Counted from the first letter of the stretch, positions 23,947-32,811 are shown. The stretch: DNA of 64,000 bases from Rhodospirillales bacterium (GCA_023898785.1 CP060239.1:186001-250000); one strand, 5' to 3'. Notes: a model not told the origin generated them from the sequence alone. Translations and numbers: made by a program.

Positions 23947-26235
23947 ATGCAGAATCTTTTTCAAGAGGTTGAAGAGCAAAAAGCGCAGGCTTTGCCGGGG
24001 GCAGTGATGTCTGTGCTGGTGCCGTATCCGGTGGATAAGGCTTACGATTATATTGTGCCGGAAGGGTTGGATTTGGTCCCCGGTGATTATGTGACCGTGC
24101 CTTTGGGGGGGAGAGAGGTTCCGGCGGTGGTGTGGGGTGAGCCTGCGGGTGATGTGAAGCTGGGCAAGCTTAAGGCGGTTGTGTGCAAGCATAATATTAA
24201 GCCGATGCCCGGTGTGATGCGCGAATTTATCGACTGGGTGGCGCGTTATACGATGTCGCCGAAGGGCTTTGTGTTGAAGATGGCGCTGTCGGTTCCGGCG
24301 GGGCTGAATTTACCAAAGCCAGCGAAGGGGTATGTCATAGCTTCGTCATTGCGAGCGGAGCGAAGCAATCTAGAGGATGTAGATTGCCGCGTCGGATCTG
24401 GCGATCCTCCTCGCAATGACGTTACTGTTAAACAACAGCAAGTTCTGGATGTTTTGGCCGATGGAAGCCCCCGGATTGCGGCAGATGTTGTGCGCATGGC
24501 CGATGTTAGTGCAGGCGTTGTCAAAGGGTTGGCCGGGAAAGGGCTGGTCAAAGAGGTAGAGATTTTTAACCCCGCGCCGTGCAGGCGGCCTGATGCTTTG
24601 CGAAGTGGGGCGGCACTGTCGGAAGATCAGGATGCGGTGGCCGGGCGGCTTACAGAGGCTGTGAAGGCGAAGGAATTTCATGCGGTTTTGCTTGATGGGG
24701 TGACAGGCGCGGGGAAGACGGAAGTTTATTTTGAAGCGGTGGCGGAGGTTTTAAAACAGGGTCGGCAGGTTCTTATTTTATTGCCGGAAATTGCGCTGTC
24801 GAATGCGTTTTTGGATCGGTTCGTGGCTCGTTTTGGCTGTGCGCCAGCGCTCTGGCATTCGCATTTATCGGGTGGGACGCGCAAAACGACGTGGCGCGGC
24901 GTAGCGGAAGGTCATACAAAGGTTGTGGTTGGGGCGCGATCGGCGCTGTTTTTACCCTATCAGGATTTGGGGTTGATTATTGTCGATGAGGAGCATGAGT
25001 CAGCCTATAAGCAGGAGGACGGCGTGATTTATCATGCGCGGGATATGGCGGTGGTGCGGGCGCTTCTGGGCAGTTTTCCGGTGGTGTTAGTTTCCGCGAC
25101 GCCGAGCCTTGAGACGGTGCATAATGCATGGATTGGCCGGTATGAGCATTTGCATTTGCCGGACCGGTTTGGCGGGGCGCGAATGCCGGATATCGAACTC
25201 GTTGATATGCGCGATAAAAACCAGAAGCCTGATGCACAGCATTTCATTTCTGCCGGTTTGAAGCAGGCAATTGCCGAGACGCTGGAACGCGGGGAGCAGG
25301 CGTTATTGTTTTTAAACCGGAGGGGCTATGCACCGCTGACGCTGTGCCGGAGCTGCGGGCATCGGATGGAGTGTCCGCGTTGCACGGCGTGGCTGGTGGA
25401 ACATAAGAAAACCGGGGCGCTTCAGTGTCATCATTGTGGATATGCGCAGCGTATGCCGAAAGCTTGCCCGGAATGTCAGGAGGAGGATAGTTTTGCGGCG
25501 TGCGGGCCGGGGGTGGAGCGCATTTATGAGGAGGTGCACAGCCTGTTTCCCGAAGCGCGGATTTTGATGCTGGCCAGTGATACGGCGGAAAACAGTGAGG
25601 CGCTCAGCAAGATGTTGCAGGACATTAAGGATGACAAGATCGATATTATTATCGGGACGCAGATTATTGCCAAGGGGCATCATTTCCCGAATTTGACGTT
25701 GGTTGGCGTGGTCGATGCGGATTTGGGCTTGCAAGGCGGCGAGCTGCGCGCGGCGGAGCGGTGTTATCAATTACTGCACCAAGTGGCAGGGCGCGCCGGG
25801 CGTGAGGATAAGCGGGGCCGCGTCTTGCTCCAGACCTTCATGCCGGAGCATAGGATTATGAAAGCGCTGGCCGAAGGTTTGCGTGATCCGTTTTTGGAGA
25901 CGGAAGCGGCGGAGCGAGAAGCGGCGCATATGCCGCCTTATAGCCGATTGGTCGGGATTATTGTTTCAGGGCGTGATGAGCGCCAAGCGTTCGAGGTGGC
26001 TAAGGCGCTGGGGCGGTCTGCGCCGCAAAGCTCTACAGAAGGTGGGGGGATTACGACGCTGGGACCTGCGCCTGCGCCGTTTGCGCGGCTGCGCGGGAAA
26101 TATCGCTATCGTTTACTGGTGCAGGCGGACAAGGCGCTGGATATTCAAAAGACTATTGCGTATTGGGTCGGCGCGGTCAAAGTGCCGTCAACCGTGCGGG
26201 TTTATATTGACATCGATCCGCAGAGTTTTTTATAG
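23947..26235 (+). CDS. priA: primosomal replication-restart helicase PriA, with an in-frame repeat insertion
   Basis: PriA restarts collapsed replication forks. The N-terminal 3'-DNA-binding domain begins LVPYPVDKAYDYIVPEG. The helicase core has the Walker A GVTGAGKTE near 253, DEEHESAYKQE, and GRAGREDKRGRVLLQT. Eight zinc-binding cysteines lie at about 467-517 (CRSCGHRMECPRC ... CHHCGYAQ ... CPEC). Residues about 133-158 (SSLRAERSNLEDVDCRVG and following) come from a palindromic repeat in frame in the linker between the DNA-binding and winged-helix regions. The 762-residue length includes this insertion. The start at 23947 lies 32 bases from the inverted repeat shared with tal. Confidence 0.94.
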   Translation: MQNLFQEVEEQKAQALPGAVMSVLVPYPVDKAYDYIVPEGLDLVPGDYVTVPLGGREVPAVVWGEPAGDVKLGKLKAVVCKHNIKPMPGVMREFIDWVARYTMSPKGFVLKMALSVPAGLNLPKPAKGYVIASSLRAERSNLEDVDCRVGSGDPPRNDVTVKQQQVLDVLADGSPRIAADVVRMADVSAGVVKGLAGKGLVKEVEIFNPAPCRRPDALRSGAALSEDQDAVAGRLTEAVKAKEFHAVLLDGVTGAGKTEVYFEAVAEVLKQGRQVLILLPEIALSNAFLDRFVARFGCAPALWHSHLSGGTRKTTWRGVAEGHTKVVVGARSALFLPYQDLGLIIVDEEHESAYKQEDGVIYHARDMAVVRALLGSFPVVLVSATPSLETVHNAWIGRYEHLHLPDRFGGARMPDIELVDMRDKNQKPDAQHFISAGLKQAIAETLERGEQALLFLNRRGYAPLTLCRSCGHRMECPRCTAWLVEHKKTGALQCHHCGYAQRMPKACPECQEEDSFAACGPGVERIYEEVHSLFPEARILMLASDTAENSEALSKMLQDIKDDKIDIIIGTQIIAKGHHFPNLTLVGVVDADLGLQGGELRAAERCYQLLHQVAGRAGREDKRGRVLLQTFMPEHRIMKALAEGLRDPFLETEAAEREAAHMPPYSRLVGIIVSGRDERQAFEVAKALGRSAPQSSTEGGGITTLGPAPAPFARLRGKYRYRLLVQADKALDIQKTIAYWVGAVKVPSTVRVYIDIDPQSFL
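24345..24420. repeat. GTCATTGCGAG-type palindromic repeat inside priA
   Basis: The ends GTCATTGCGAG and CTCGCAATGAC are inverted and enclose GCGAAGCAATCTAGA and AGATTGCCGCG. The element keeps the priA frame open and codes for the same SLRAxRSNxExxDCRV peptide type seen in xerC. Confidence 0.92.
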
Positions 26236-26238
26236 GAG

Positions 26239-26472
26239 TTAAAGAAGTCCCGCGATTCTGAGTTCGTGAACAGGTTTGGGATTGAGGTCTTCATCAGTGA
26301 TGCGGGCCTGATCCAGTCGGTGTTGAATAGCTTTTTCTAAGGTTTGTGTTCGGCCGTAATTTTCGGGCAACCTTGATTCTGTCAACGCGTCTTCTGGAAT
26401 ATCGTCTTGCTCTCCTGTGAATATGTTTAGTGCCGGGAATTTAGATGTTAGTGATGATATTGCGCCGGGCAT
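26239..26472 (-). CDS. 77-residue hypothetical protein
   Basis: The ATG at 26472 (MPGAISSLTSKFPALNIF) has GGAG six bases before it, which decides against an in-frame TTG four codons further up. The product is a small acidic soluble protein with no cysteine and a helical C-terminal half. Its stop is three bases from the priA stop, convergent. I recognise no family. The good ribosome site and tight fit support a real gene. Confidence 0.5.
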   Translation of the reverse strand: MPGAISSLTSKFPALNIFTGEQDDIPEDALTESRLPENYGRTQTLEKAIQHRLDQARITDEDLNPKPVHELRIAGLL

Positions 26473-26624
26473 GGTTGTCTCCAAATTTTTGTGTTGAATA
26501 ATTCTTTTAAATCCTATGGCGCGTAATATGCCAAAAATTCAACCTTATGTCAAATATTGTTTACGGTTGGGGGTTTGAGCGGGGTTGTCTTCCTTTTAGG
26601 CGTATTTTATGAGAGCATTCTTTT

Positions 26625-27422
26625 ATGAACGCCAAGGCCTTACCAACCCAGATTACTTCTTATGATCTTCTGAAAAGCTTTGCCCTGATCACGATGATTA
26701 TTGATCACATTGGCATGGTGTTTTTTCCGGATGATTTGTGGTGGCGCGTGGTTGGACGAATGAGCTTTCCGGTGTGGATTTTTCTCATCGGTTATGCGCG
26801 CAGCCGGGAGGTGCCTGCGGTTTTCTGGCTGGGGGCGGTGGTGCTAACGCTTACGGATTTTATTACCGGCGATGCGGTGTTGGCGCTGGATATTCTGGTG
26901 ACGATTGGACTGACGCGTTTGGTTCTTGATAAGGTCATGGTTTATCTGGTGCCGGAATTGTCTCGGTTTTGGCTGGCTTTTGGCGTTTTATCGGCGTTGG
27001 TCCTCCCGACTTTTGTGATATTTGATTACGGGACGATGGCGTTTTTGATTGCCGGGTTCGGGTATATGGTACGGCATTGGCCCAAAGATGATGCGGCGGT
27101 TCAGAAATTACAAGAGCGTTACATGGTCGGGGTTATTCTGGTTTATGCCGGGATTGAGGCGGCGGCTTTTGGCTTTTCGACGGCGCAGTTTTTGTTTGTA
27201 TCGGCTGGTGTTACGGCTGTTTTCTTATTGCTGCTTAGCCCGTTTAAGCCAAAAATTCATGAGGGGCTTGATGATCGTTTGGGGCCGGTTTTAAGCGGGA
27301 TGCTTCGGTTGTTTGGGCGTCATTCACTGGTCATTTATGTTTTGCATCTTATGGCGTTTAAATTTACGGCGATGGCTTTGGGACTTCATGAATATGGGTT
27401 GTGGAACTGGCGATGGCTTTGA
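26625..27422 (+). CDS. TraX-like membrane protein, first copy
   Basis: The 265-residue product has about eight hydrophobic helices and the TraX-family N-terminus: SYDLLKSFALITMIIDHIG, then WWRVVGRMSFPVWIFLIGYA, then REVP. TraX acetylates F pilin in E. coli; chromosomal relatives are general membrane acyltransferase-like proteins of unknown substrate. The conserved Asp-His (IIDHIG) and the Arg/Ser of GRMSFP are kept. It overlaps the next gene, a paralogue, so the two form a translationally coupled pair. No conjugation gene is near, so pilin is an unlikely substrate. Confidence 0.75.
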   Translation: MNAKALPTQITSYDLLKSFALITMIIDHIGMVFFPDDLWWRVVGRMSFPVWIFLIGYARSREVPAVFWLGAVVLTLTDFITGDAVLALDILVTIGLTRLVLDKVMVYLVPELSRFWLAFGVLSALVLPTFVIFDYGTMAFLIAGFGYMVRHWPKDDAAVQKLQERYMVGVILVYAGIEAAAFGFSTAQFLFVSAGVTAVFLLLLSPFKPKIHEGLDDRLGPVLSGMLRLFGRHSLVIYVLHLMAFKFTAMALGLHEYGLWNWRWL

Positions 27423-28252
27423 GCGGGGTTTTAAAAACTCAGAAAATATCTTCTGCGCTGACGTCGTATGATCTTCTGAAAGCGCTGGCGCTGGTTTTAA
27501 TGGTCGTGGATCATGTCGGTTATTTTTTCTTTCCTGAAGAGATTTGGCTGCGGGTGATTGGGCGTTTGAGTGTGCCGGTCTGGTTTTTTCTGATCGGTTA
27601 TGCGAAGACGCGTGAGGTTCCACGGCTGTTTTGGATACTGGCGCTGGTGGTGGCGGGCTCTACTCTTGTCTCCGGGGAGTATCTGTTTCCTCTCAATATT
27701 CTTTTTACACTTATTTTGGCACGGTTGTCGGTTGATTGGCTCTATAGGCATGCTCTACGCAACACAGAAGCATTTTTGGGCATGTTCTTTTTGCTTTCAT
27801 TTGCAGCGCCGCCGAGTCTGGTTTTTATCGAATATGGGACGTTGGGGTTTTTGTTTACACTTATGGGGGCCTTGCGGCGGCATAAAGGCGATGTGGCCGC
27901 GCCGAGCTGGATGGTCTGGGCGTTTTTTGCAGCCGGTAGTTTTGCGTATATTCTTGTGCAGAGTTTATTGCTGCCGAGTTTATCTGCGGGGCAATTTTTC
28001 TTTTTTGTCGCTGGGATGGTCGTTTTAAGCTTCCTGCTTTATCGCTTTAATATTCATGTGTTTGAGAAGGTGAATGTGCGCTCTTTTCCTCCGGCGCTTT
28101 TGCTTATGCTTTTGGGGCGGCGGACTTTAGAGTTTTATGTTTTGCATCTTTTGGTATTTCGCGCGGTTGTTATGGCTGTTGATCCATCGCGTTTTGCTTT
28201 TGGCGAGTTTAAGGTTTTTGCCTTTTCTCAGTTGCTTTCATTTTTGCTATAG
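27413..28252 (+). CDS. TraX-like membrane protein, second copy
   Basis: The 279-residue product repeats the plan of the preceding gene: SYDLLKALALVLMVVDHVG, WLRVIGRLSVPVWFFLIGYA and REVP are almost parallel, and seven to eight membrane helices follow. I use the ATG at 27413, which overlaps the stop of the first copy by 10 bases; a GTG four codons upstream is possible. Divergence outside the N-terminus is large, so the duplication is old. Two different TraX-like proteins made together may work as a heterodimer or on two substrates, which is inference. Confidence 0.75.
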   Translation: MALSGVLKTQKISSALTSYDLLKALALVLMVVDHVGYFFFPEEIWLRVIGRLSVPVWFFLIGYAKTREVPRLFWILALVVAGSTLVSGEYLFPLNILFTLILARLSVDWLYRHALRNTEAFLGMFFLLSFAAPPSLVFIEYGTLGFLFTLMGALRRHKGDVAAPSWMVWAFFAAGSFAYILVQSLLLPSLSAGQFFFFVAGMVVLSFLLYRFNIHVFEKVNVRSFPPALLLMLLGRRTLEFYVLHLLVFRAVVMAVDPSRFAFGEFKVFAFSQLLSFLL

Positions 28253-28262
28253 GCCTGTGATG

Positions 28263-29714
28263 CTAATCGGTCTCACCGGGATCATCGAGGAACGATCTGT
28301 TTTTTAAATCGGAATAGATTGTTTTTGTGTCGGTGTCAGGATTGTTGCTGTAAATATAAATCATGTTTGTTATGGTGCTGTCTTCTTCTTGCCATAGGGC
28401 GTAGTAATCATGGATTGAGTGACGTGAAACGTGTGGAAATACGCTGCGAATGGTGTTGTCCAGATTGCGGCTGAATGCTGATTTGAAGTTAGGTATTACG
28501 GCAAAATTTCCTAACATTTTTCCATCGTCTTTTAGATGATCTTTAATTTCAGCAAAGAATTCACGTGTGATGAGATGTTCAGGGATGCTGGCAATTCCTT
28601 GATAGGCATCCAGAATAATAACATCGTATTTTTTATTCGTTTGTGTCAAAAATGCACGGGCGGGTAGAGGATGGAAGGTCTGGTTATTTTGTAAAGGTTG
28701 TTTCAGAATAAATTTTTCGGCGATATCTTTGAGGCTTTTGTCTATATCAACATATTCATAGTGATTGCCTTTATCACCATATCCCAGGGTGAAAGCGCCC
28801 GCGCCGATAACTAAAATGTCTTTCGGGTTGTCGGTTTCGTTCCAAATGGGGCCAAGTGCTATTTGTTCAATAAACTGAACATATTTATATTTACGATGAT
28901 CATCTGAGTACATTGAGGACATGTTTCCATTCAAGACCAGATGGCGTTCATTATGATCTTGAATAATGGAAATCGTGTTGTATTGGTTGTTTTCTACAAT
29001 GGAGTGTTCTCTTCTCATTGCCTGTGAAGAATTGGTCATTACTCCGGCGAGTATAAGCGTCCAGGTCAGGGCAATGCGCAGGGACATGCGTTCGCGGCTT
29101 AGGAGGGTAATTAATAATCCCAAAATGAAAAAATTGATGATGGCGGTGTTGTGGACGCCAATATGGCTCATGAGCACCAAGGTTGAAAAAATTGCTCCGG
29201 CAAAAGACCCAAGAGTGGAACAAAATAAGATTTTCCCTGTGATTTTGGCCAGTTTTTTCTGCTTAAAAAAATTACAGCTTAAAGGGATGGTTTGTCCTAG
29301 GAGGTATACGGGCATGACTAGAAAGAGCATGGCGTAGAGCGTAGTGGCAATGATGCGGTTTTTAAATCCTGTTTCATATATAGTGTTAAAAAACAGATCA
29401 ATGAAGCTATAGGATAAAGCGAATAGTAAGAATATGAGCGCCGTCAGTAGGTTGATAATAAGTTTTTCGCGTATGTTTATATGATTTTTAAAGCCGGGGA
29501 ATATTATATGATTTCCTGGTTTAAACCGTCCGCCTGCGTGATAGCCAAAGGCCAAGGGCATCAAAATTGCAGCAATGATAATTGAAATGGTGTCGGTGCC
29601 GCTGCCTACAAAAGGCAGGTTTAGGCGAATGGCTATGAGTTCTGAGGATAGAACTACATATCCTTCAAGGATAATTAGGGTAAAAAGGGCGAAGGTGCCT
29701 TTGCGTGAAATCAT
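28263..29714 (-). CDS. membrane protein with a C-terminal spermidine-synthase-like domain
   Basis: The N-terminal half (about 1-250) has seven or eight hydrophobic helices, beginning GTFALFTLIILEGYVVLSSELIA, the pattern of fused MFS/spermidine-synthase proteins. The C-terminal half is a Rossmann methyltransferase-like fold: ILVIGAGAFTLGYGDKG near 305, YEYVDIDKSLKDIAEK, and YDVIILDAYQGIASIPEHL. The last motif aligns with the catalytic Asp region of polyamine synthases. Whether it makes a polyamine is unknown; many such fusions have no proven substrate. The gene stands alone, convergent with the TraX pair. Confidence 0.8.
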   Translation of the reverse strand: MISRKGTFALFTLIILEGYVVLSSELIAIRLNLPFVGSGTDTISIIIAAILMPLAFGYHAGGRFKPGNHIIFPGFKNHINIREKLIINLLTALIFLLFALSYSFIDLFFNTIYETGFKNRIIATTLYAMLFLVMPVYLLGQTIPLSCNFFKQKKLAKITGKILFCSTLGSFAGAIFSTLVLMSHIGVHNTAIINFFILGLLITLLSRERMSLRIALTWTLILAGVMTNSSQAMRREHSIVENNQYNTISIIQDHNERHLVLNGNMSSMYSDDHRKYKYVQFIEQIALGPIWNETDNPKDILVIGAGAFTLGYGDKGNHYEYVDIDKSLKDIAEKFILKQPLQNNQTFHPLPARAFLTQTNKKYDVIILDAYQGIASIPEHLITREFFAEIKDHLKDDGKMLGNFAVIPNFKSAFSRNLDNTIRSVFPHVSRHSIHDYYALWQEEDSTITNMIYIYSNNPDTDTKTIYSDLKNRSFLDDPGETD

Positions 29715-29926
29715 GTGTTTTGTATAGCGTTTATTTGAGTTGGTTCAAGGTGCATTTTTTAGAATATAGTTTGTGTGTTAACAGGATGGATTTTGTGCGG
29801 TTTTTCAGGAGGCAACACATTGCATTGAAAACGTCCTTTAATAAGGTTTTTGGGCTTGTCATGGTCGGCGCGCTATGCTAAATCCTCGCCCAACACGGAA
29901 AAAGAACTCAAAGGGAGCCATAGAGC

Positions 29927-30517
29927 GTGTCATCATCAAGCCAAGCCTCTTCTGTTGTGAGTCAACGCTATGCTAATGCATTGATGGAACTGGCTGAAAA
30001 GACAAAGAAGCTGGATAAAGTTGAGAAAGATCTTCAGGAATTGAAGGCGATGGTTGAGGCTTCCGATGATTTGCGCGGGGCGATTCGTAGCCCGCTTTAT
30101 GCTGAGGATTCTTTGTTGAAAGCTATGGGGACTTTGGCCGATCATGCTAAATTCCAGGATATTACCAAAAATTTTTTAGGGCTGTTGGTTAAGAATGGCC
30201 GGTTGGGCGGTTTGCCCAAAATACTTGAAGCCTTTGCGGCGGCTCTGGATAAGCGACGCGGGGCGATTGCCGTGAATGTCGATGTGGCGCAAGATTTGTC
30301 TGCGAAGCAGCAGAAAGAGCTGGAGGCGGCATTGTCCAAGGCGATCGGTAAAGAGGTTGCTGTGTGCGCGAATGTGAAGCCAGATATTCTGGGCGGTATG
30401 GTGGTGACAGTCGGGTCTTATATGATTGATGATTCCGTGCGCCGGAAGCTGGAGCGTTTGAAAGTCTCCATGGGCGGCGGTGCGAACGAGAATGTCTCAT
30501 TGAAAGAGGTTGGGTAA
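29927..30517 (+). CDS. atpH: F1 ATP synthase delta subunit
   Basis: AtpH joins the F1 head to the peripheral stalk. The 196-residue product begins SSSSQASSVVSQRYANALMELA, the usual helical N-terminal domain, and ends with the GGMVVTVGSYMIDDSVRRKLERL signature. The start is a GTG with GGGAG at 29913-29917. It heads the F1 operon atpHAGDC, with the order seen across Alphaproteobacteria. A GxxExxY gene framed by inverted repeats begins two bases after its stop and separates it from atpA. Confidence 0.93.
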   Translation: MSSSSQASSVVSQRYANALMELAEKTKKLDKVEKDLQELKAMVEASDDLRGAIRSPLYAEDSLLKAMGTLADHAKFQDITKNFLGLLVKNGRLGGLPKILEAFAAALDKRRGAIAVNVDVAQDLSAKQQKELEAALSKAIGKEVAVCANVKPDILGGMVVTVGSYMIDDSVRRKLERLKVSMGGGANENVSLKEVG

Positions 30518-30518
30518 A

Positions 30519-30549
30519 AAACCGCGAATGAACACGAATAGACACGAAT
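30519..30549. repeat. left inverted repeat of the GxxExxY cassette
   Basis: The 31 bases consist of CGCGAAT, ACACGAAT and ACACGAAT units spaced ten bases apart. They match the complement of 30938-30968 at 26 of 31 positions. The left end lies two bases after the atpH stop. Confidence 0.8.
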
Positions 30550-30935
30550 TTATGACTATGAATGAACCGTTATTGTTAAAGGATGAAGTTTATCAGATAA
30601 CGGGGTGTGCTATGTCTGTTCTTAATGAGCTTGGCCGTGGTTTTGCGGAAAAAGTCTATGAAAACGCGTTGGCTGTTGAGTTTGGTTTAAAAGATATTCC
30701 GTTTTCTCAGCAGCCCGGTTTTGAAGTTCACTATAAAAGCCAGAATGTTGGGCTTTATGTTCCTGATTTTATAGTGTTTGGTAAGGTTATTGTTGAGTTA
30801 AAAACAATTGATAAAATCGGTTCGAACGAGCAAGGACAGGTTTTAAATTATTTGAAGGCGACAGGTTTGGATGTTGGTTTAATCCTAAATTTTAAGCATT
30901 CAAAACTAGACTGGAAACGTATTGTTTTATCTTGA
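30528..30935 (+). CDS. GxxExxY protein (PD-(D/E)XK nuclease fold), inserted in the atp operon
   Basis: The name motif is visible as GFAEKVY near residue 37. A nuclease-like core follows: YVPDFIVFGKVIVELKT gives the Asp and the Glu-x-Lys of a PD-(D/E)XK site. The family (PF13366) has no proven function. The gene is bounded by 31-base inverted repeats, and the likely ATG (30528) is inside the left one, so ATGs at 30552 or 30558 are alternatives; no good ribosome site marks any of them. GxxExxY genes often sit in such odd spots between conserved genes, which suggests mobility. Here it splits atpH from atpA and must be read through by the operon. Confidence 0.8.
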   Translation: MNTNRHEFMTMNEPLLLKDEVYQITGCAMSVLNELGRGFAEKVYENALAVEFGLKDIPFSQQPGFEVHYKSQNVGLYVPDFIVFGKVIVELKTIDKIGSNEQGQVLNYLKATGLDVGLILNFKHSKLDWKRIVLS

Positions 30936-30937
30936 AT

Positions 30938-30968
30938 ATTCGCGTTCATTCGTGTGTATTCGCGGTTT
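30938..30968. repeat. right inverted repeat of the GxxExxY cassette
   Basis: The complement of the left repeat, made of ATTCGCG, ATTCGTGT and ATTCGCGG units with ten-base spacing. It starts right after the GxxExxY stop and ends 22 bases before the atpA start codon. Confidence 0.8.
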
Positions 30969-30990
30969 ATAAGAAAGAGGATTTGAAATA

Positions 30991-32538
30991 ATGGAAATCA
31001 AAGCAGCAGAAATCTCCGAGATTCTCAAAAAACAGATCGCCGATTTTGGTGCGCAGGCGGATGTGGCCGAAATTGGGAAGGTTTTGTCCATCGGTGACGG
31101 TGTGGCGCGCGTTTACGGGCTGGATAATGTTCAGGCCGGGGAGATGGTTGAATTTCCTGGCAGTATTAAAGGTATGGCGCTGAACCTTGAGGCCGACAAT
31201 GTCGGGGTTGTGGTGTTTGGCGATGACCGTAACATTAAAGAAGGCGACATCGTGCGCCGGACCGGGAAGATCGTTGAGGTTCCTGTTGGGAAAGAGCTTT
31301 TGGGCCGCGTTGTGGACGGTCTGGGGAATCCGATTGACGGTAAAGGTCCGATCAAGGCAAAGCAAACCAGCCGCGTTGAAGTGAAAGCGCCGGGGATTAT
31401 TCCTCGTCAATCTGTGTTTGAGCCGATGCAATCAGGTCTTAAGGCTGTCGATGCGCTTGTTCCTGTTGGCCGGGGCCAACGCGAATTGATTATTGGCGAC
31501 CGTCAGACCGGGAAAACGGCTGTTGCGATTGATACGATCATTAATCAGCGCACGATCAACAAAGCGTCTGATGAGAAGAAGCATTTGTATTGTATTTACA
31601 TTGCCATCGGTCAGAAGCGTTCGACTGTGGCGCAACTTGTGAAGGAACTCGAAGAGCAGGGTGCGATGGAATATTCTATCGTGGTCGCTGCGACGGCTTC
31701 TGATCCAGCGCCGATGCAATATCTGGCGGCCTATACCGGCGCGGCCATGGGTGAGTATTTCCGTGATAACGGTCTGCATGGTCTAGTTGTTTATGACGAT
31801 CTTTCGAAACAAGCCGTAGCGTATCGCCAAATGTCCTTGCTGCTTCGTCGTCCTCCTGGCCGTGAAGCATATCCGGGCGATGTGTTCTATATTCACTCTC
31901 GCTTGCTGGAGCGTGCGGCGAAAATGTCAAATGATCAAGGTGGCGGGTCTTTGACCGCTTTGCCAATCATTGAAACACAGGCCGGTGATGTGTCGGCCTA
32001 TATTCCAACCAACGTGATTTCGATCACCGATGGTCAGATCTTCCTGGAGACGGGGCTGTTTTATAAAGGTATTCGTCCGGCGATTAACGTTGGTTTGTCT
32101 GTGTCACGCGTTGGCTCTGCGGCGCAGATCAAGGCGATGAAACAGGTTGCAGGTTCGATTAAACTTGAACTTGCGCAATATCGCGAAATGGAGGCGTTTG
32201 CGCAGTTTGCATCTGATCTGGACGCCTCGACGCAGAAATTGCTGGCGCGTGGTGAGCGTTTGACCGTGCTTTTGAAGCAGCCGCAATATTCTCCGCTGAC
32301 CGTTGAAGAACAGGTTGTAGTGATTTTTGCCGGAACTAAAGGTTATCTCGACGGGATTGCCGTTTCCGATGTAGAGACTTATGAGGCGCGCTTGCTGGAG
32401 ACATTGCGCTCATCGGGGCAGGGTCTTCTTGACAGGCTTGCGGAAGAAAAGAAAATTTCTGATGAGCTGGAAGCCAAGCTGCGTGAATTTATTGGTGATT
32501 TTACCAATGGTTTTGCTGGTGAGAAAGCGGCAGCTTAA
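30991..32538 (+). CDS. atpA: F1 ATP synthase alpha subunit
   Basis: AtpA forms the non-catalytic sites of the F1 hexamer. The 515-residue product has the beta-barrel N-terminal domain, the Walker A GDRQTGKT at 169-176, YDDLSKQAVAYRQ and the arginine-finger region (FETGLFYKGIRPAINVG... SVSRVGSAAQ). The C-terminal helical domain is complete. The ribosome site is AAGAAAGAGG before the ATG. It follows the inverted repeat of the GxxExxY cassette and is three bases from a small overlapping ORF that leads into atpG. Confidence 0.97.
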   Translation: MEIKAAEISEILKKQIADFGAQADVAEIGKVLSIGDGVARVYGLDNVQAGEMVEFPGSIKGMALNLEADNVGVVVFGDDRNIKEGDIVRRTGKIVEVPVGKELLGRVVDGLGNPIDGKGPIKAKQTSRVEVKAPGIIPRQSVFEPMQSGLKAVDALVPVGRGQRELIIGDRQTGKTAVAIDTIINQRTINKASDEKKHLYCIYIAIGQKRSTVAQLVKELEEQGAMEYSIVVAATASDPAPMQYLAAYTGAAMGEYFRDNGLHGLVVYDDLSKQAVAYRQMSLLLRRPPGREAYPGDVFYIHSRLLERAAKMSNDQGGGSLTALPIIETQAGDVSAYIPTNVISITDGQIFLETGLFYKGIRPAINVGLSVSRVGSAAQIKAMKQVAGSIKLELAQYREMEAFAQFASDLDASTQKLLARGERLTVLLKQPQYSPLTVEEQVVVIFAGTKGYLDGIAVSDVETYEARLLETLRSSGQGLLDRLAEEKKISDELEAKLREFIGDFTNGFAGEKAAA

Positions 32539-32541
32539 GCT

Positions 32542-32811
32542 ATGGAAAATGATGTTTTGGGAGATTTGGAAAAAGCTTTTACTGCGGCTCGTAGATGTGG
32601 TGCGTTGTGCGTGGATTCTCATGTGTTTGACGATGACCGGGGTGGGAGAATGGAGTTGCTCATAGCTTTTTCTTCTGCTGATCATGGTGAACCGCGCGGT
32701 ATTCCCCTTGATGACCCTAAACATGCTGCTTTAGTTTATGCTATGGGAAGAGCGCTGTCTGGTCCATTATACGCCCAGCGTGATGGTGAGGTGTCGTTAT
32801 GCCAAGCTTAA
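32542..32811 (+). CDS. 89-residue hypothetical protein between atpA and atpG
   Basis: The frame starts three bases after the atpA stop and ends 13 bases inside atpG, so its translation is physically coupled to both neighbours. The protein begins MENDVLGDLEKAFTAARRCG and contains DDDRGGRMELLIAFSS and DDPKHAALVYAMGRALSG, which reads as a small alpha/beta domain. It has no membrane segment or signal. I know no family. The atp operon of relatives has no gene here, so this is either a lineage-specific subunit-like protein or a passenger. Confidence 0.55.
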   Translation: MENDVLGDLEKAFTAARRCGALCVDSHVFDDDRGGRMELLIAFSSADHGEPRGIPLDDPKHAALVYAMGRALSGPLYAQRDGEVSLCQA

